Positions 51,897 to 61,341 of a DNA stretch of 64,000 nt are shown here, piece by piece. Position 1 is the first letter of the stretch; the number at the start of each line of letters is the position of its first letter. Location of the stretch: contig NZ_CP025513.1 of the NCBI RefSeq assembly GCF_003491345.1, positions 547,501 to 611,500 of the forward strand, given 5' to 3'. Made by a program: the position numbers and the translations under genes. Below the pieces are notes generated by a model. That model did not search any database, was not told the origin of the DNA, and saw only the letters and a program-made list of their open reading frames with translations. The stretch is from Neorhizobium sp. SOG26 (GTDB lineage: Bacteria > Pseudomonadota > Alphaproteobacteria > Rhizobiales > Rhizobiaceae).

Positions 51897-52493
51897 TCAG
51901 CCGAGGCTTGTTTGCAGGAAATGAAGCGCCCTCTCCGCCCCTGCCGGCGCAATCGTGTGTCCGACAGCTGGCATGATTTCCAGATCAACCGCAAAGCCAG
52001 CGCGCTTGAGCTGTCCTGCCGCCATAGACGACGCCATTGAAGGGATCGTTCGGTCATCCTTCCCATGAACAAGCAACACCTTTGTCTGCTTGCTCTGGTG
52101 TGAGATAGGCATCGGTGCGAGAAGGCCCGCAAAGGAAACCAGCGCGCCAACCTGCCATCGCCCGGTTGCGACAGCGTCGAGCGCGACAATCGCACCCTGG
52201 GACACGCCGACAAAGGCGACGCGGGCGTGGCGATCGTTAAAGTCATGCCTCTTGATGATCTCAGCCAGGGTTCGGTCAAAGCCATCACGAGCGCAGCGTA
52301 TGTTGTCGGCTGCCATCGGATTGGCATCTACGCGAAACCACTGGTGCCCGTAAGGATGACTGAACGGCGCGTCCGGTGCCTCAAACCTCGCTCCCGTAAG
52401 CCTCTCACGCCAGTCCGTTGCCAGCGGCATCAGCTGTGCGCCCGACGCTCCTATTCCGTGGAAGAAAATGATGAGGCTGCTTGAGGCTGACAT
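51897..52493 (-). CDS. Phospholipase/carboxylesterase-type alpha/beta hydrolase
   Basis: A 198-residue serine hydrolase of the carboxylesterase/YpfH type. Oxyanion FHGIGASG near residue 10-17, nucleophile Ser in VGVSQGAIVALD near 98, Asp in HGKDDRTIP near 148 and His in AVGHTIAP near 178. It has no signal peptide, so it acts in the cytosol on esters of unknown type. It lies 14 bases downstream of nothing recognisable and upstream of the HARP-like gene on the same strand. Confidence 0.9.
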   Translation of the reverse strand: MSASSSLIIFFHGIGASGAQLMPLATDWRERLTGARFEAPDAPFSHPYGHQWFRVDANPMAADNIRCARDGFDRTLAEIIKRHDFNDRHARVAFVGVSQGAIVALDAVATGRWQVGALVSFAGLLAPMPISHQSKQTKVLLVHGKDDRTIPSMASSMAAGQLKRAGFAVDLEIMPAVGHTIAPAGAERALHFLQTSLG

Positions 52494-52812
52494 ATCGGTC
52501 CTGCATGGTGGCTAAATACAAGCCGAGGGCGCTCGACCCACCACGGGGAGCGCCCTCAAACCCCACGCACGAGATCAACGCGCGGGGAGAGGTCGCGCGA
52601 ATGTCATGCTCTTGTGGGGCGGCTTGATTTAGATGGTGCTTATGGGACCTGATCACAAGACCGGGTGACACGATCCCTCGACGTCCGGGAGCGGTTTTTC
52701 CCCGGCGATCGCCAAGACGTCGGGGAAATGGCGGGCGGCTCCACGCCACAAAGCTTCTTCGCGTCATCCACGGCACATGAATGCGCAATGACGCCGTTCA
52801 ATCCCTTCGACG
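52494..52812. other. Gene-free stretch with a strong hairpin
   Basis: No gene is supported in these 319 bases. A perfect 10-bp inverted repeat GAGGGCGCTC (52525-52534) / GAGCGCCCTC (52548-52557) is the main structure. It has no U-tract on either side. It may end the transcript of the TadG-like gene upstream on the minus strand or be the promoter-proximal element of the hydrolase gene. Confidence 0.5.
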
Positions 52813-54042
52813 TCAGTTTGTCAGGCGCGTGCCTGTTTTGGCAGCCTTGCGGGCGATGTCGCCGAAGCTTTTCACCAGCGCCGTCATATCGTTGGGCTGG
52901 TAATAGTAATCCGCGCTCGTGGCACAGGAGCTCAGCAACGACTGCCCTTTGGAGGGCGCCATGAAGGCAATGGTATAAACGTTGATGCCGTCGTTCTTCG
53001 CCTGATTGCAAAGATTGCGCACCTTGGTGTCGATGCTTGAGTTCCACTTGTTGCTGTTACCGGTCATCTCACCGTCCGTCATGAGAACGATGAAGCGCTC
53101 GAAGCTGGTGTTGTTCTTCTTGGAATGCTCGGTCACCTCTTTGGGATTTGCCTTTTTCAAGGCGTTGAAGGCGTTGGTCATGGCACCCGTTGCGTCAGTA
53201 CCGCCGGCAGGAACATCGGGAAGATTGCCGACATAGGACGCCGCTGATGCAGTTCCCCACTTTACCGTCTGTTCGGGTTTCGTGGTGTCGTTGTAAGAAA
53301 CCGCGCCGATGCGGATCAACTCGCTCTGCGGATCGACGGCCTTCAACTGGCTGAACATGCCTGCCGCAGCCGCCTTCAGCGACGCCATCTTGCTCAGGTA
53401 GTTATTCACGGTGCGGGTGCAGGTCTTATAAAAGAACAAGGTGCTGCAGTCATAGGACTCCTGCCTCGTTGGCTGCGCAGGGTTGATGGTGCTCGTCAGC
53501 TCCTTCATCGAGCCCGACTCATCGAGAGCGAGATACATGGACAAGGCATTGCCTTCCCGTCCGCTCTGGCTGTCGCCCGTCACGCTGATCTGCAACGTCT
53601 TGAAGCCGAGCGCTCGGCTCAACCCGTTCAGAGACAGCGGGTAGGTCATCGTCATCCTGACGTTGAAGGTCTGGCCGTTCCCCGAACTGTTCGTCGTAGT
53701 GGCACCTACCGTCAGGCCGTTGAGCAAGGCCGCTTCCCTTGCCGCCTTTTCTTCCGGCGTTTCATTGGGCGGCGCGGTGACCTGGTCAGCATGGGAGGTG
53801 AAATACCGTTTGGCGAAAGCCTGAGCTTCCGCATCCGTCATGTCCTTGTCACTCATGGCAGAGGCGGTGGCGAGCGCTGCCGCATCCACGAGCGCCTGGA
53901 GTTCGGTCTTTTTCTCCAGCGCATTTGTGAAATCGATGGCCATGCCGGCCGTGCCCAAGAGCACCGGCATCAGCAGAGCGGTGGTAATGGCAAAATTACC
54001 CGCGCGGTCTCTCACGAGCCGCGTCAATTCTGGCAGGATCAT
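52813..54042 (-). CDS. TadG-like protein with von Willebrand A domain
   Basis: A 409-residue protein with an N-terminal TadE/TadG-type membrane segment (NFAITTALLMPVLLGTAGMAIDFTNALEKKTELQALVDAAALATA), a long extracytoplasmic part, and a von Willebrand A domain from about residue 160 with the metal site DESGSM and a later FIVLMTDGEMTG. TadG proteins help assemble Tad/Flp surface pili. No other tad gene is in the window, so it is an orphan; it may act with a chromosomal Tad system or serve separately in adhesion. Confidence 0.9.
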   Translation of the reverse strand: MILPELTRLVRDRAGNFAITTALLMPVLLGTAGMAIDFTNALEKKTELQALVDAAALATASAMSDKDMTDAEAQAFAKRYFTSHADQVTAPPNETPEEKAAREAALLNGLTVGATTTNSSGNGQTFNVRMTMTYPLSLNGLSRALGFKTLQISVTGDSQSGREGNALSMYLALDESGSMKELTSTINPAQPTRQESYDCSTLFFYKTCTRTVNNYLSKMASLKAAAAGMFSQLKAVDPQSELIRIGAVSYNDTTKPEQTVKWGTASAASYVGNLPDVPAGGTDATGAMTNAFNALKKANPKEVTEHSKKNNTSFERFIVLMTDGEMTGNSNKWNSSIDTKVRNLCNQAKNDGINVYTIAFMAPSKGQSLLSSCATSADYYYQPNDMTALVKSFGDIARKAAKTGTRLTN

Positions 54043-54292
54043 CCTGGCCCCCTAACACATGTTCAAATCATTCGAACAGCATGGGGGTAACACGACGGGT
54101 TGTAGGGATTCCTAACGCCGAGGATCGCATTTTAACGAATGCAGATCTTCTTCAGACAAACAGGATTAGAAGCTGGTTGTTACTGTCGCATTTCCCAAGT
54201 CGATACATCGCCCGCTTCAATATGGGACAGCGGTTACATGGCATGACCGAATCTGTCAGCAGCCTGCTCAAGCAGGTTGCTACAGACCAGCC

Positions 54293-55363
54293 TTATGCCC
54301 GCCCTATGGACTTGATGTTCCCGACGAGTTCCATCGCGAGTCGCAATGAGGCCCCGGTTGCCATCACCATCGGCGGCAGGAGCAGCCATTCCAGCGTCCA
54401 GGCGGCACCCGAACGCTCCTGCTCGTGCACCATCGACTGCTGCATGCCAGATACCTGCACCGCATTGAACCGCGCCAGCGCAACGAGCGCCTCGGCAGTG
54501 ACCGGGTTCTGTTTATGGGCCATCGCCGACGAACCGCCGCCGCCAGCGAGCGCTATTTCCCCGCCCATCTCTGCCAGAAGCGCGACGTCCTGGCCAAACT
54601 TGCCAAGCGTTCCGGTGATCAGGGTCAGCACGCCTGCTAAGTCGACCAAGCGGTCTCGCTGGCTTTGCCACTGCAGCGCGTCGGTCAGTTGAAGCTCCTT
54701 GGCAAGCGCTTCGCGGACTGCTGCCGCCTTGTCACCGAGCCTTTCGAGCGTGCCGGCAGCGCCACCGAACTGCACCGGCAGCCCGGTTTCGACGATGGTC
54801 GCCAGCCGGTCACGATGACGGGTGAGCGGTTCTGACCAAGCCCGCAAGCGGTCAGAGACGCGGATCTCTATTGCGGCCTGCATGCGGGTGTGGCCCATCA
54901 AGGCACGGGAGCCATACTTGGCATCGACTTCCGCGAACTGTGCCTCCACCGACAGCAGTCGATCGATGAATATATTGCAGGCGCGCTTCAACCGCAGAAC
55001 CAGAGCCGTATCAATAACGTCCTGGCTGGTCGCGCCGAAATGGACGTGTCTTGCAGCATCTGCGCTGCCAGCCTGCTTCTCCACGGCTGCACGCAACTGC
55101 TTGACCAGATCCGCCACGACGACCCCATCCCGACCCGTGCCCATGCGCAGTTGCGCCATGTCCGGTTCGAATACCCGCGAGGCTTCAGTAATGAGTTCGG
55201 CGGCCTCACCGGGAATGAGGCCACAGGCCGCTTGTGCGCGGGCGAGACTGGCTTCGAAGGCCAGCATCGCATCTATCTCGGCTTTTACTGAAAACACCTC
55301 TGCGGTCTCTCCGTCGCCAACGAGACCTGAAAGGTAGGGGTGTTGGAAAGCCGATACGCTCAT
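54293..55363 (-). CDS. pcaB: 3-carboxy-cis,cis-muconate cycloisomerase
   Basis: A 356-residue enzyme of the fumarase/argininosuccinate lyase superfamily that turns 3-carboxymuconate into 4-carboxymuconolactone. Family stretches: HVHFGATSQDVIDTALVLRLK near 106, MGHTRMQAAIEIRVSDRL near 155, and GGGGSSAMAHKQNPVTAEAL near 275-294, which contains the lyase signature. It is the last gene of pcaDCHGB and is shorter than the ~450-residue pseudomonad enzyme, as is usual in Rhizobiales. Confidence 0.94.
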   Translation of the reverse strand: MSVSAFQHPYLSGLVGDGETAEVFSVKAEIDAMLAFEASLARAQAACGLIPGEAAELITEASRVFEPDMAQLRMGTGRDGVVVADLVKQLRAAVEKQAGSADAARHVHFGATSQDVIDTALVLRLKRACNIFIDRLLSVEAQFAEVDAKYGSRALMGHTRMQAAIEIRVSDRLRAWSEPLTRHRDRLATIVETGLPVQFGGAAGTLERLGDKAAAVREALAKELQLTDALQWQSQRDRLVDLAGVLTLITGTLGKFGQDVALLAEMGGEIALAGGGGSSAMAHKQNPVTAEALVALARFNAVQVSGMQQSMVHEQERSGAAWTLEWLLLPPMVMATGASLRLAMELVGNIKSIGRA

Positions 55364-55384
55364 GCCCGCGCTCTTATGTCCGCG

Positions 55385-56002
55385 TCAGATGTCAAAGAAG
55401 ATCGTTTCGTTCTCACCCTGGATGTGGATGTTGAACGTCACGGTGTCCCCTTCCCGCTTGCCGATCAAGGTCGGCACGCGAACGCGATGCTCGATGCGCG
55501 CCAGGATCGGATCTTCCGCATTCGCCTCTTCTTCGTCAGAGAAGTACATGCGCGTGTTCAGGCCGAGGTTAATGCCGCGAGCGACAATCCAGAAGCTGAC
55601 GTGCGGCGCCATCAGGCGACCATCGCGGAACGGCACCCGGCCGGGCTTGATGGTCTCGAACACGAACTCGCCTGTCGCCATGTCACCCGGGCAGCGAGCC
55701 CAGCCAAAGAAGTTCGGATCGGCCTTGCCGCGTGTTTCCGACGGGCTGTTGTAGAAACCATCGGCATCGGCCTGCCAGATCTCGATCAGCGCGTCCTTCA
55801 ATGGCGTCATGGTGCCATCGTAGACAAAACCGCGGATCGTGATGCGCTCGCCGCGTGTGTTCTCGTTGACCATCGGACCCGAACCCAGATCTTCTGGGTA
55901 GACGCCGGTGATGCCCGCAAAGTTGGGGGTGCATCCGATGTGGACATAAGGGCCTGCCGTCTGCGAAGCGGATTCCTTCAGGTAGTTGAGCGGCTGTACC
56001 AT
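55385..56002 (-). CDS. pcaG: Protocatechuate 3,4-dioxygenase alpha subunit
   Basis: A 205-residue intradiol dioxygenase subunit without iron ligands, as in other alpha subunits: the GRVPFRDGRLMAPHVSFWIVARGINLGLNTRMYF stretch replaces the beta-subunit iron site. N-terminal QTAGPYVHIGC is typical. It pairs with PcaH to cleave protocatechuate between its hydroxyls. Two bases separate it from pcaH. Confidence 0.96.
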   Translation of the reverse strand: MVQPLNYLKESASQTAGPYVHIGCTPNFAGITGVYPEDLGSGPMVNENTRGERITIRGFVYDGTMTPLKDALIEIWQADADGFYNSPSETRGKADPNFFGWARCPGDMATGEFVFETIKPGRVPFRDGRLMAPHVSFWIVARGINLGLNTRMYFSDEEEANAEDPILARIEHRVRVPTLIGKREGDTVTFNIHIQGENETIFFDI

Positions 56003-56004
56003 GA

Positions 56005-56745
56005 TCAGTTCCCCTCCTTGCGGTTCTCGAAGAAGGTCGAGCGTCGACCACGCAAAATGATATCGAATTTGTAGGCGCGCATGTCGTGCGGAATCGTGTT
56101 CTGCATGTCGAGAGCCGCGATCAGCCCGTTGATGGCTTCCTGATCCGGAATCGTGTTGACGATCGGGCAGATCTTGATCATCGGATCGCCTTCGAAATAC
56201 ATCTGCGTCACGAGGCGCTGCGCAAATCCATGGCCGAAGACGGAGAAATGGATGTGCGCCGGGCGCCAGTCGTTGACGCCATTAGGCCAAGGATATGCCC
56301 CGGGCTTGATCGTCTTGAAGTAATAGCCACCGTTCTCGTCGGTGATGGTGCGGCCGAAGCCCCCGAAGTTCGGATCGAGCGGCGCCAGATACGTTTCCTT
56401 CTTGTGCCGATAGCGACCGCCGGCATTGGCCTGCCAGAATTCGACAAGCGCGCCGGGAACGCCGAGACCACGTTCATCCAGCACGCGACCGTGAACCAGA
56501 ATACGTTCGCCGATCGCGGACTCGCCCGGCTGGGCATAGTTGACGATCAGGTCATTGTCGAACTCGCCCAGAATGTTGTGACCGAAGACCGGTCCGGTGA
56601 TTTCAGTCTTCGTGCCTTCAAGCGAGATCAGGGCGCGCTGCGGCGACCGGAGAACGGAAGTCTTATATCCCGGCGTATATGCCGGCGGATGCCACAACCG
56701 GTCGCGCGCAAAGAAGGGTGTCGTTTCTGGGGGCGTGTTCTTCAT
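56005..56745 (-). CDS. pcaH: Protocatechuate 3,4-dioxygenase beta subunit
   Basis: A 246-residue catalytic subunit. The four non-heme Fe(III) ligands are visible with the expected spacing: Tyr112 (GGRYRHKK), Tyr151 (PGAYPWPN), His164 and His166 (RPAHIHFS). It opens the ring of protocatechuate to 3-carboxy-cis,cis-muconate. Its ATG overlaps the pcaC stop. Confidence 0.97.
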   Translation of the reverse strand: MKNTPPETTPFFARDRLWHPPAYTPGYKTSVLRSPQRALISLEGTKTEITGPVFGHNILGEFDNDLIVNYAQPGESAIGERILVHGRVLDERGLGVPGALVEFWQANAGGRYRHKKETYLAPLDPNFGGFGRTITDENGGYYFKTIKPGAYPWPNGVNDWRPAHIHFSVFGHGFAQRLVTQMYFEGDPMIKICPIVNTIPDQEAINGLIAALDMQNTIPHDMRAYKFDIILRGRRSTFFENRKEGN

Positions 56746-57170
56746 TTCATCTCTCCCGCGGCTTGTCCGTCAGATCCTGTTTTGTCCATTTCGGCATATG
56801 TTGCCTTGGCAATCTTAAAAGCATGGTTGGCGGCTGGCACACCGGCGTAAATCGCCACATGCATGAGCGCCTCGCGAATGTCCTCGGGCGTCGCACCCGT
56901 GTTTGCCGTGGCGCGAATGTGCATGGCAACTTCATCATGATGGCCGAGTGCGGCAAGCAACGCGATCGTCACGATGGAGCGTTCGCGCTTGGTCCAGTTC
57001 GTGCGCGACCAAACCGTACCCCATGCGCCTTCAGTGATGAGCTCCTGGAATGGCTGGTCGAATGCCGTCTTGTTTGCCTCTGCACGGTCGACATGCGCAT
57101 CGCCGAGTACCGAGCGGCGCGTTCTCATACCCTGCAGGAAACGTTCGGATGGAGCCGGATGATCTGCCAT
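56742..57170 (-). CDS. pcaC: 4-carboxymuconolactone decarboxylase
   Basis: A 142-residue protein of the carboxymuconolactone decarboxylase family. [36 protein letters not shown] at the centre is the family core, and [26 protein letters not shown] follows. The ATG at 57170 has GAGG five bases upstream and sits seven bases after the pcaD stop; an in-frame TTG at 57194 would overlap pcaD. Confidence 0.96.
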   Translation of the reverse strand: MADHPAPSERFLQGMRTRRSVLGDAHVDRAEANKTAFDQPFQELITEGAWGTVWSRTNWTKRERSIVTIALLAALGHHDEVAMHIRATANTGATPEDIREALMHVAIYAGVPAANHAFKIAKATYAEMDKTGSDGQAAGEMK

Positions 57171-57177
57171 GGAAGCC

Positions 57178-57969
57178 TCAGTCGAGTTGGTCAATGAAGC
57201 CGCGGATCAACGCAGCATGAGCGGCGGGCGCTTCAACGCACGGAATATGCGCAGCGTCTTCGAGGATTTCGTATCGTGCGCCGGGAATAAGGTCTGCAAG
57301 AGACTTCACGAGCTCCGGGGGGGTGGAGCCGTCCTGCTGCCCAGCAATGCAAAGCACCGGGATGGCGATCTTCTTGGCGTCTTCGGTAAAATCAGCGTCA
57401 CGTATCGCTGCACATGTCCCGCTGTAGCCGGTGGCTGGCTGGCGAACCAGCATGTTGCAATAGGCGCGATAGGCCGGGTTCTCCGGCTTCCGGAACGGCT
57501 CCGTAAACCAGCGCTCCATAATGGCGTCGAGGATGCTGCCGATCCCGTTCTGCTCGACCGCGGCTATACGATTGTTCCACGTCTCCGCATTGCCGATCTT
57601 GTGGGCCGTGTTTGAAAGGATCAGCGCCTTCACAAGATCCGGGCGTTTTGCATAAAGCCCCTGCCCAATCAGACCTCCGACGGACAGACCGCAGACGATG
57701 ACCTGCGAAAGCCCGAGATGATCAAGCAATCCTGCCAGGTCTGCCACATGGTCAGCAATGGAATAGGGCGGATTGGCGAGGTCCGAGAGGCCGTGACCAC
57801 GCTTGTCATAAGTCAGGACTGTGTAATGATCCGTCAGCTTCGGCAGTTCGTGATGCCAGATGCGGCTGTCCGTCCCGAGCGAGTTCACGAACACCAGAAC
57901 CGGCCGCTGCTCATCCGCCCGCTGAAGACGATAGTGAATCAAAACGCCGTTGATGTGTACAAACTGCAT
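57178..57969 (-). CDS. pcaD: 3-oxoadipate enol-lactonase
   Basis: A 263-residue alpha/beta hydrolase that opens 3-oxoadipate enol-lactone to beta-ketoadipate. Nucleophile Ser96 in VCGLSVGG, Asp213 in AGQQDGSTPP and His241 in DAAHIPCVEAP make the triad; YDKRGHGLSD near 54 is typical. It is the first gene of pcaDCHGB, divergent from pcaQ. Confidence 0.95.
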   Translation of the reverse strand: MQFVHINGVLIHYRLQRADEQRPVLVFVNSLGTDSRIWHHELPKLTDHYTVLTYDKRGHGLSDLANPPYSIADHVADLAGLLDHLGLSQVIVCGLSVGGLIGQGLYAKRPDLVKALILSNTAHKIGNAETWNNRIAAVEQNGIGSILDAIMERWFTEPFRKPENPAYRAYCNMLVRQPATGYSGTCAAIRDADFTEDAKKIAIPVLCIAGQQDGSTPPELVKSLADLIPGARYEILEDAAHIPCVEAPAAHAALIRGFIDQLD

Positions 57970-58038
57970 CTAGCCTCTCCCTTCCTTCTTCATTGCATTC
58001 CTATAAAGTTAAGTAAAATGACATTTTAATGCCATTAC

Positions 58039-58054
58039 ATAACTCATTGGCTAT
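58039..58054. promoter_or_regulatory. PcaQ binding box
   Basis: ATAACT-CATT-GGCTAT fits the ATAACC-N4-GGTTAA form known for PcaQ in Sinorhizobium, with two changed bases. Its centre is about 77 bases from the pcaD start codon and it ends five bases before the pcaQ ATG, so bound PcaQ could activate pcaD and damp its own expression. Confidence 0.75.
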
Positions 58055-58059
58055 CTGAT

Positions 58060-58986
58060 ATGATCGACACCCGCATCAAGTTTCGCCACCTGCATACATT
58101 CCTGGAAGTCGCGCGACAGAAAAGTGTCATGCGCGCGGCTGAGATCCTGAACGTCAGCCAACCTGCGGTGACGAAAACGATCCGCGAACTGGAAGAAGCT
58201 CTCGGCGTCACCGTTTTCGAGCGCGACGGACGTGGGATTCGTATTACTCGTTACGGCGAGGTGTTCTTGAAGCATGCGGGGGCGTCGCTTGCTGCGCTTC
58301 GCCAAGGCATAGATTCCGTTTCGCATGAGCTCTTCACCACCGCTCCGCCGGTTCAGGTTGGCGCGCTGCCAACCGTCTCAAACCGCATCATGCCACGCGC
58401 AATCACGTTGTTCCTAGCCGAAACGACGGGTGCCCGGGTCAAGATTGTCACCGGCGACAATGCGGTGCTGATGGAACAGCTGCGGCTGGGGGAGCTTGAT
58501 CTTGTTGTTGGGCGGCTCGCGCCACCAGAGAAGATGACCGGCCTCTCGTTTGAACATCTTTATTCCGAGCAGATTGTTTTTGTGACGCGGACCCGCCATC
58601 CGCTGCTGGACCCCAGGCAATCCATCTTCGAGAGGCTGAAAGACTTCCCGGTGCTGATGCCGACGCGAAGCTCGATCATCCGACGATCCGTGGAGCAGTT
58701 CCTGATCGCCAATGGTGTCGCGAACCTTCCGGTCCAGGTGGAAACGGTGTCGGATGCTTTCGGCCGCGCCTTCGTGAGCTCCAGCGATGCCGTCTGGATC
58801 ATCTCGGCGGGCGTGGTCGCGGAGGACATCAAGCACGGGCTCCTGGCAACACTGCCGATCGACACCAGCGAGACCAAGGGGCCGGTAGGGCTGACCATCG
58901 CGGCTGATGCCGTGCCGTCTGCCCCGCTCTCCATCCTCATGCAGACAATCCGGCAGGCAGCTATGGAAATCATGCCAAACAGCTGA
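58060..58986 (+). CDS. pcaQ: LysR-family activator of the pca operon
   Basis: A 308-residue LysR regulator: winged helix-turn-helix at residues 6-65 (FRHLHTFLEVARQKSVMRAAEILNVSQPAVTKTIRELEEALGVTVFERDGRGIRIT) and a periplasmic-binding-protein-like effector domain. It is divergent from pcaD, as in Sinorhizobium and Agrobacterium, where PcaQ responds to carboxymuconate-type intermediates. Confidence 0.95.
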   Translation: MIDTRIKFRHLHTFLEVARQKSVMRAAEILNVSQPAVTKTIRELEEALGVTVFERDGRGIRITRYGEVFLKHAGASLAALRQGIDSVSHELFTTAPPVQVGALPTVSNRIMPRAITLFLAETTGARVKIVTGDNAVLMEQLRLGELDLVVGRLAPPEKMTGLSFEHLYSEQIVFVTRTRHPLLDPRQSIFERLKDFPVLMPTRSSIIRRSVEQFLIANGVANLPVQVETVSDAFGRAFVSSSDAVWIISAGVVAEDIKHGLLATLPIDTSETKGPVGLTIAADAVPSAPLSILMQTIRQAAMEIMPNS

Positions 58987-59051
58987 GGCATAGCCGGTTG
59001 ACGCTTCGCACGTGCCATGGAAGGTACCGCGTGCTGACAGGGGAGAAGCCA

Positions 59052-60308
59052 ATGAAAGACCGGGAACTGCTCGAGGCGATGTTTGCGGAAGCCGTCAAGG
59101 CAGCCGAACCCATCAACGGCATCAAGAAGCATCTTCCGACCCCTCCCCCGAATGGACGCACCGTGGTCATTGGTGCCGGTAAGGGAGCCGCGCAAATGGC
59201 AGCGGCTCTGGAGCAGGTCTGGCCGGGCGACCTTTCCGGCGTTGTCGTGACCCGTTATGGTTATGGCTGTGCCACCCAATCAATTGAGATCATTGAAGCT
59301 GCCCACCCGGTGCCGGATGCCGCCGGTCTTGCTGCGTCGGAACGCTTGTTCGCAACCATCGCTGATCTGAAGGAAGACGATCTGGTGATTGCGCTGATCT
59401 GCGGCGGCGGCTCAGCGCTGCTGCCCGCTCCGCCTCAGGGGCTGACGCTCGACGACGAGATCAAGCTCAACGAGATCCTGCTCGCCTCAGGGGCACCGAT
59501 TTCCGCCATGAATGTCGTGCGGAAACACCTTTCGAGGATCAAGGGCGGACGATTGGGCGCTGCGACGCGGGCCCGTGTCGTGAGCCTCATCGTATCCGAC
59601 ATCCCCGGAGACTACCCTGCATTCGTGGCCTCAGGCCCAACAGTTCCAGATCCCTCGACGCGGCACGATGCACTCGAAATCGTAGAACAGTACAAACTGC
59701 AGCTTCCGCCGCCGATGATGGAGTATCTCAAAACACCTGATGCCGATGCTCCCCATCCGGATGACGCCTGTTTCGCAGGTCATGAGCATTTCATCATTGC
59801 TTCCGCGGCAGTGTCGCTGGAAGCCGCAGCCGAGGTCGCGCGGCGTCAGGGCGTCACCCCTTATATTCTGTCGGACGCGATTGAAGGCGAAGCGCGCGAC
59901 GTTGCCATGGTTCACGCGGCGATTGCTCGGGAAGTTTCACAGCGCAAAAGGCCCTTCGCCAAACCCGCGGTGCTGCTTTCTGGTGGAGAAACGACCGTCA
60001 CCTTGCGCGCCAAGGGTGGCAAGGGAGGCCGAAATGGCGAATTTGCCCTCGCCCTTGCGCTGGCGATAGATGGAGAAACGATTTCAGCGCTTGCCGCCGA
60101 TACCGATGGAATCGACGGATCAGAGAAAAACGCCGGCGCCTTTGTCGATGGCACGACCGCCCGCCGGCTACGCGCCACCCGGCTGAACGGTCGCCAGCTC
60201 CTAGCCGACAACAACAGCTATCACTGCTTTTCGGCCTTGGGAGATCTGTTCGTGACAGGTCCAACGGGAACGAATGTCAATGACTTCCGGGCGATCCTGA
60301 TCCGCTAG
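59052..60308 (+). CDS. Glycerate 2-kinase (DUF4147/MOFRL)
   Basis: A 418-residue class II glycerate kinase that phosphorylates glycerate to 2-phosphoglycerate. The N-terminal domain (1-235) has VVIGAGKGAAQMA near 36 and ICGGGSALLPAP near 115; the C-terminal MOFRL domain (from about 290) has LLSGGETTVTLRAKGGKGGRNGEFALALALAI and ADTDGIDGSEKNAGA. GGGGAGAAG precedes the ATG at 59052. It is the conventional GckA-type enzyme, perhaps serving tartrate or hydroxypyruvate use; context does not say. Confidence 0.94.
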   Translation: MKDRELLEAMFAEAVKAAEPINGIKKHLPTPPPNGRTVVIGAGKGAAQMAAALEQVWPGDLSGVVVTRYGYGCATQSIEIIEAAHPVPDAAGLAASERLFATIADLKEDDLVIALICGGGSALLPAPPQGLTLDDEIKLNEILLASGAPISAMNVVRKHLSRIKGGRLGAATRARVVSLIVSDIPGDYPAFVASGPTVPDPSTRHDALEIVEQYKLQLPPPMMEYLKTPDADAPHPDDACFAGHEHFIIASAAVSLEAAAEVARRQGVTPYILSDAIEGEARDVAMVHAAIAREVSQRKRPFAKPAVLLSGGETTVTLRAKGGKGGRNGEFALALALAIDGETISALAADTDGIDGSEKNAGAFVDGTTARRLRATRLNGRQLLADNNSYHCFSALGDLFVTGPTGTNVNDFRAILIR

Positions 60309-60325
60309 GGCGAACGGCTGCCAAG

Positions 60326-61231
60326 CTACTGCAACTGCGGCTTGCGGAGGAAATCGTTACGGTCTGCCGACTTGATGCGCAGCCAAGCCTCGCGACCATC
60401 GCGCAGCACTCGCATCGGGATCTCGGCACCAGGAGCGCCGCTGTCCCAGATCTTGCGGTAGAAATCGGCCAGTCCATCGACTTCACCATCGCGGATCTCG
60501 GAGATCACATCGCCGCGTCGCAGGCCACCGCGCGCGGCGGGGCCGTTCTCGGTCACGCTCATCACGACGACCTCACCGTTCGTTTCAGCCGACATTGCGC
60601 CGAGCCACGGCCGAGGCGGACGCTTGAACTCGCCCTCGTGCAGCAAACCGTCGAGGATCGGCTTCACCAGGTTGATCGGGACGATCATGTTGATGTCCGC
60701 GATCTCACCGCCCTTGCTCATCTGCAGACGCAAGGACCCGATGCCGACAAGCTGGCCGCCATCATCGATCAGAGCCGCACCGCCCCAGGAGGGATGCGCC
60801 GGTGTGGTGAAGATTGCCTCGTCCAGCAGGTATTCCCAGTACCCGGCAAATTCCTGCTTGGCGACGATGTTGCCGCGCACATACTGGCCTTCGCCGTCGG
60901 CAACGACGATAGCATCACCGACATCGGCCAGATTGGAATCGCCGATCTCGATCGGCGGCAGGTCGAGCGGCGCCAGCGCCTGCACCAGGCCAAAGCCGCT
61001 CTCCTGATCGTAAACCAGGGGATGGGCAGGGACAACTTGTCCGTCGTGGCGGGTGAGCCAGACATCTTCGGCCTCGGTAATCAGGTAACCTATGGTAAGC
61101 ACCAAGCCATTCTCGCGGATGACAACACCGGAACCCTCGCGACGGGTGCCAAGCGTATCCGCAGTGAAGGCATTGTCTGGAATGGATGCGCGAACGGCCA
61201 CCAGCGACCGCATAACTTTTTCTAGGTCCAT
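60326..61231 (-). CDS. Catalytically degenerate HtrA/trypsin-like protein with PDZ domain
   Basis: A 301-residue protein with a trypsin-like beta-barrel (about 10-195) and one PDZ domain (about 205-295, ending GLRRGDVISEIRDGE and RVLRDG). The fold follows S1C proteases, but the catalytic His position (VLTIGYLITEA) has no histidine, the Asp position (QESGFGLVQ) no aspartate at the usual place, and the GNSGG motif reads HPSWGGAAL with Trp149 in place of Ser. It has no signal peptide. It is probably a non-proteolytic scaffold or sensor in the cytosol. Start ATG at 61231. Confidence 0.85.
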   Translation of the reverse strand: MDLEKVMRSLVAVRASIPDNAFTADTLGTRREGSGVVIRENGLVLTIGYLITEAEDVWLTRHDGQVVPAHPLVYDQESGFGLVQALAPLDLPPIEIGDSNLADVGDAIVVADGEGQYVRGNIVAKQEFAGYWEYLLDEAIFTTPAHPSWGGAALIDDGGQLVGIGSLRLQMSKGGEIADINMIVPINLVKPILDGLLHEGEFKRPPRPWLGAMSAETNGEVVVMSVTENGPAARGGLRRGDVISEIRDGEVDGLADFYRKIWDSGAPGAEIPMRVLRDGREAWLRIKSADRNDFLRKPQLQ

Positions 61232-61341
61232 AGAAACATTCCCGAAGCAGTAGCCCCGCATCGGTCAAATGCGGGCTGTTATTAACTACTTAGGTAGGGA
61301 CCGTTTCCGGCACTGCAAGCTTTGCGGCTCGAGCCGGCTGA

